NCBI GenBank assembly: GCA_030544235.1
Contig: CM060477.1
Coordinates: 22,403,934-22,467,933 of the forward strand
Direction of reading: 5' to 3'
Length of the DNA: 64,000 bases
Origin: Lepturacanthus savala
Lineage: Eukaryota > Chordata > Actinopteri > Scombriformes > Trichiuridae
The notes under the pieces were generated by a model, which saw only the letters and a program-made list of their open reading frames with translations, was not told where the DNA came from and did not search any database. Below are positions 58,006 to 64,000 of this stretch, piece by piece. A program made the translations under genes and the position numbers. Position 1 is the stretch's first letter, and every line of letters starts with the position of its first letter.

Positions 58006-59199
58006 ATTTATTTTATTTACAGATCTAGACAAATATGCCATTTTAGTTTTGAACTTTGATTTAAAATTGCATTCAACTTGTCTTGTGTTATTTCAGAACG
58101 TTGCACATAAAAAAAGGTTTTATATCTAGTAATTTTAAAACATTGCAGGTTTCTGATGTGTAATAATGTCTTAATGCTCAGCACAGGTTCATGACCCCAA
58201 TGCAAATGAATGAAAAGCTGATCAACACTTTCTGAAGCAACTAGGTACTATTTTTTAGTAACTAGCACAATGCTGAAAACCACAGACCTGCCTATATCTT
58301 TATTTATAGCATCTATACAACACATTTGATGAAGGGATTTGAGGCTGTTACAGTCTGTGTTGCTAAAATTTACAACCCAAATTTCAAAGATTATTTTTGG
58401 GATGTGAAAGCGACTTCATGCTGAAAAGCTAGATCAGTCATCCAAAAAGCTATCACAGCTCTCATTAATAATGTATACTGCAGCCTCCAGAATTGTTGAC
58501 CCAGAAGAGGGTGGAAAAACAAAAAAAATAGATGCTATGATACTGTCTCACAAGGGACATAAATTATGAGGAGAGCTCTGACTTTTTGAGGGGAAAATAC
58601 TGTCAGTAATGTGCGGTAGAATTTTTACTTTACAGATTAAGGCCATGGTGGATTTGCATGGCATTAACAACACAAAAGGATATCTGCTGTTATTAGAAAT
58701 CACAAAAGCTGTCCCACGTAAAAAGGGGTTTTTGTTAAAGAAGAACAAGCAGAGAAGATAACACAATTAGCTGTGATTTCAGGAGAACGACTGGAAGGAA
58801 GCAGATAATTATATGTGTAGCGGCAGGAAGAAAAATTGCAGAATCAGGCTGAATCGGGTAATCCTTGACACCAGAATTGCATTTCAACCTTTTGTTATAT
58901 TGAGAGAGACTCTACTGCACCATCACAGCATTGGAGGCTTTTTCTCACTCCACTGTAAGTCGGTGAATCCATTTCTTTAGTGAGTTGTTGACAGGGAGAT
59001 TCTATAAAAAGATCGCAGTACAGGCAGCAGCCATCAGCCCGTCCATGCTCTATGAACTAATTTTAAGATACAGAAGAAGAAGAAGTGCCTCATGTTTCAC
59101 CAGGTGACATCAACTTTTCCTGGATGAGAAAAATTTCACAGAGAGAAAAAAAAAAATCCACACAGTTTTCATCAGAAATCCTGGAGGAACGTCGATTAA
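58006..59199. other. Unannotated stretch
   Basis: 58380-58900 is non-repetitive. No splice-bounded open frame or element found. Confidence 0.4.
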
Positions 59200-59204
59200 G
59201 TATT

Positions 59205-59295
59205 TTAGTATCAACAGCTGCTGCCATAAAGCAGTCGTGGAATATTGGCTCAGATATGGCGACGTAATCAATAACATGATCAATGAAGGAGAGCA
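59205..59295 (+). repeat. Dispersed repeat, copy 2 (matches 8811-8906)
   Basis: See copy 1; the match ends at 'CAATAACATGATCAATGAA'. Confidence 0.65.
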
Positions 59296-59721
59296 GGAGG
59301 AGTCAGACAGGAAAGGCACAAATCAACCACTCTATTTTCAAAATAAAATACTAAGAGCAGACTTCTGCCTGTTGAACCACAGTAGAAAAACGAAAAAACA
59401 GACATTCTGACCAATTCAACGGCAAATAAATGTCGGACAGGTTTTTTGTTGTCTTTATACGTTCGTGGTTGTTACAGAGATTTTTGTGGGATCCTGTGAT
59501 TTTTGCAGGTGTCCACCTGGTAGTTTATCTCTCAGATGGAGGACGGAGTGAAAACGTGTAGCTTTCAGGCTTCTATTGCTGTCCTGAGGGATCAGAAACA
59601 ACTGCAGCAGGTTCATGATTCCTTTAGAAAACAGAAAGCAGCTAAACTGATTCAGTCAGAACACAGACAATAAGCCTCTGTTGATGTTCACATTATTCAG
59701 AGCTAAGTCTAAGTCATAATA
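59296..59721. other. Unannotated stretch
   Basis: Nothing recognised. Confidence 0.4.
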
Positions 59722-59754
59722 TATATATGTATATATATATATATATATATATAG
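59722..59754 (+). repeat. (TA)n array, host of SINE copy 6
   Basis: TA run that resumes at 60075 after the SINE. Confidence 0.9.
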
Positions 59755-60074
59755 TCAGTCAGTCATTTTCTATACCTGCTTATTCCTCATTAGGGTCGCA
59801 GGGGTCTGCTGGAGCCTATCCCAGCACGTTACAGCAAGAGGCAGGGATACACCCCAGATGGTCGCCAGCCAATCGTGGGGCACACACACCATTCACTCAC
59901 ACACTCACACCTACGGGCAATTTAGAGTCGCCAATTAACCTCAGCATGTTTTTGGACTGAGAACATGCAAACTCCACACAGAAAGGTCCCAGACCCAGGA
60001 CGCAAGGCGGTCTTGAACCTGCGACCTTCTTGCTGTGAGGCAACAGCGCTAACCCCTGCGCCACCATGTCGCCC
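59755..60074 (-). mobile_element. tRNA-headed SINE (family 1), copy 6, inserted in a (TA)n run
   Basis: Head at right (GGGCGACATGGTGGCGCAGG), tail at left (TCAGTCAGTC). Flanked by ATATATATATAG at 59743-59754 and 60075-60086. About 35 bp are deleted near 59960 ('GGACTGAGAACATG'). Confidence 0.93.
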
Positions 60075-60086
60075 ATATATATATAG

Positions 60087-62624
<2,538 letters not shown>

Positions 62625-62770
62625 GGAAGAGAAGAATTGCTGAGGAAGGGGAAAGAAGGAATGAAGGAAGGACACAGAAGGGGGAAGAGAAGAAAAAAGG
62701 GGAAGAGAGAAGAGAAACAGGAGATGAAAAGGAGAGAAAGAGTGAGTGGGGGATTATGGAAGAGTTGAAA
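62625..62770 (+). repeat. Purine-rich tract
   Basis: GGAA/GAAG-rich sequence of about 145 bp. Confidence 0.75.
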
Positions 62771-63085
62771 TGACAAAGGAAACATCTCCTGAATAATATA
62801 GAGATTTCTAGTAGCCAGAGGAAACTAAAGGAGTAATAAAATACAGTGAAGATACAGTAGGCACCTATACCGACAGCTTCAGGCAAGAAGACCTTAAATT
62901 TATAATGTACTTTTTAAAAAATTCATGTCAGGAAGGTTCGTATAGAGCTGAGAAATCCATTATCCCTTTACTGTTGCCTTCATTATAGAGGGAGGAAAGT
63001 TCTGCTGTATTACATCTGTCTGTTATTGTGGTTAGGAAACGGATCCAGGTTAAATAATCATATGGTGGGAATCTGCAGCTCCTTC
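62771..63085. other. Unannotated stretch
   Basis: Nothing recognised. Confidence 0.4.
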
Positions 63086-63425
63086 CTTCCTTCCCCCTTC
63101 CATTCTCCCTTTATTCCTTCGTTGTTCCCTTGTTCCCTTTCTCCCTCCCTCGCTCCCTTTCTCCCTCCCTCGCTCCCTGGCCCCCTTCCTTGTTCAATCC
63201 TTCCTTCCTTCCTTCCTTCCTTCCTTCCTTCCTTCCTTCCTTCCTTCCTTCCTTCCTTCCTTCCTTCCTTCCTTCCTTCCTTCCTTCCTTCCTTCCTTCC
63301 TTCCTTCCTTCCTTCCTTCCTTCCTTCCTTCCTTCCTTCCTTCCTTCCTTCCTCACTCATTTCCTAATTCTACCCCTTTCTTCATTCTTTCCTTTCTTCC
63401 TTCCTCCCTCTCTTCTTTCCTCCAT
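63086..63425 (+). repeat. (TTCC)n array with CT-rich flanks
   Basis: Perfect TTCC units at 63199-63352, about 38 copies, flanked by degenerate CCTT sequence. Confidence 0.95.
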
Positions 63426-63929
63426 TCCTTTCTTCTGCTGAGATGTCTGTGAAGTGTGATGTCAAAACGATAGTCACCAGCCATGCCACAGCTTATTCTC
63501 AGTCATTTACATCAGCCAATCAGATGATTTTTGCTTCTCAAAACCACAAATAAATTGTGTTTGTGATTTCACAACTTCACATGAAACCCAACAAACGTTA
63601 AAATCCTATTCTAAAAGAGACAAATCACCTGCAGGAAAATGTGAAAACCACTTTCCCATTTCCATGTTGCGTTGTTCTCCTTGTGAATGACTTAACCAAT
63701 ATTTACCTTGGAATAAATTATGAATAAATATGCGTTTTGCCACAGGGGTGTATTATAGGTATTGTTATGTTCAGTTTTTTTTTTTTATTAATAAATAAAA
63801 AACAAATGTTGCTTTATGCAGTAAGTGCCTGAGGCTGAGAGCATTTCTGTTAACAGTGTGGTGAAAAGCTTGTCCCTTCAAAATAAGAGTTTGTTCTCTG
63901 TTAATTCACAATTATACATATAACAATAT
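63426..63929. other. Unannotated stretch
   Basis: Nothing recognised. Confidence 0.4.
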
Positions 63930-64000
63930 TCTTCCTTCCTTCCCTTCTTCCTTCCTTCCCTCCTTTCTTCACCCTTCTTCTCTTACCCTCACTCATTTCC
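63930..64000 (+). repeat. Second TTCC-rich patch
   Basis: Degenerate CCTT/TTCC sequence reaching the window end. Confidence 0.8.

Noticed and set aside
63058..63441. Lys/Glu/Gly and Pro/Ser/Phe repeat ORFs over 100 codons
   Set aside because: Direct translations of the TTCC tetranucleotide array in all frames.

Overview
The window is vertebrate nuclear DNA, almost certainly from a ray-finned (teleost) fish. It is AT-rich and mostly non-coding. It is packed with long (CA)n/(GT)n, (TA)n, (TATC)n and (TTCC)n arrays, and it carries a typical teleost mix of mobile elements: L2-type and other LINE fragments, tRNA-headed SINEs, Tc1/mariner and hAT remnants, and short TIR elements. Nothing looks bacterial or viral. 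Most long open frames here are read-through of dinucleotide or minisatellite repeats and are not genes.

One host gene is visible. Two short exons on the minus strand, at 21717-21815 (99 bp) and 7272-7339 (68 bp), have good splice sites and matching phases. They join into one continuous reading frame coding for the start of a polypeptide N-acetylgalactosaminyltransferase catalytic domain (GT27 family), closest in my recollection to GALNT14. The intron between them is 14.4 kb. The remaining exons must lie outside the window: 5' exons beyond 64000, 3' exons before position 1. Nearly all of the window is therefore intron of this gene: 1-7271, 7340-21716 and 21816-64000.

Layout. 1-7 kb: a broken Tc1/mariner transposase fragment and a 1.54-kb element with TTAA target duplications that carries a first-exon-like ORF. 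7-8.6 kb: the GALNT exon, then a purine tract, a 105-bp CA array, a 17-bp CpG-bearing minisatellite and an alternating purine-pyrimidine run. 9-21 kb: microsatellites, two copies of a CACTG-ended MITE, an unexplained 182-codon ORF and an L2-like RT fragment with an internal hairpin. 21.7 kb: the second GALNT exon. 23-28 kb: a hAT dimerisation-domain relic, SINE copy 1, a piggyBac-like end, and a hAT element nested inside another hAT element, both with intact 8-bp target duplications. 30-39 kb: an L2 3' end, an RTE-like LINE 3' end, a degenerate Tc1 element, split LINE fragments and SINE copy 2. 41-48 kb: a third CACTG MITE, many CA arrays, SINE copy 3, an internally deleted LINE ORF2 fragment and a plus-strand 57-bp splice-bounded candidate exon. 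49-60 kb: SINE copies 4-6, an 84-bp perfect palindrome, a repeated segment shared between 43, 52 and 54 kb, and a tandem duplication at 55.3-56.4 kb containing LINE RT pieces. 60-64 kb: (TA)n, (CA)n and (TTCC)n arrays and a possible homeodomain-site cluster.

I see no CRISPR array, operon, rRNA or free-standing tRNA gene. The strongest observations are the nested hAT pair, the six-copy SINE family with recognisable target duplications, the palindrome, the repeated segments and the splice-bounded candidate exon. Copy ages and family names are judged by eye and have not been computed.
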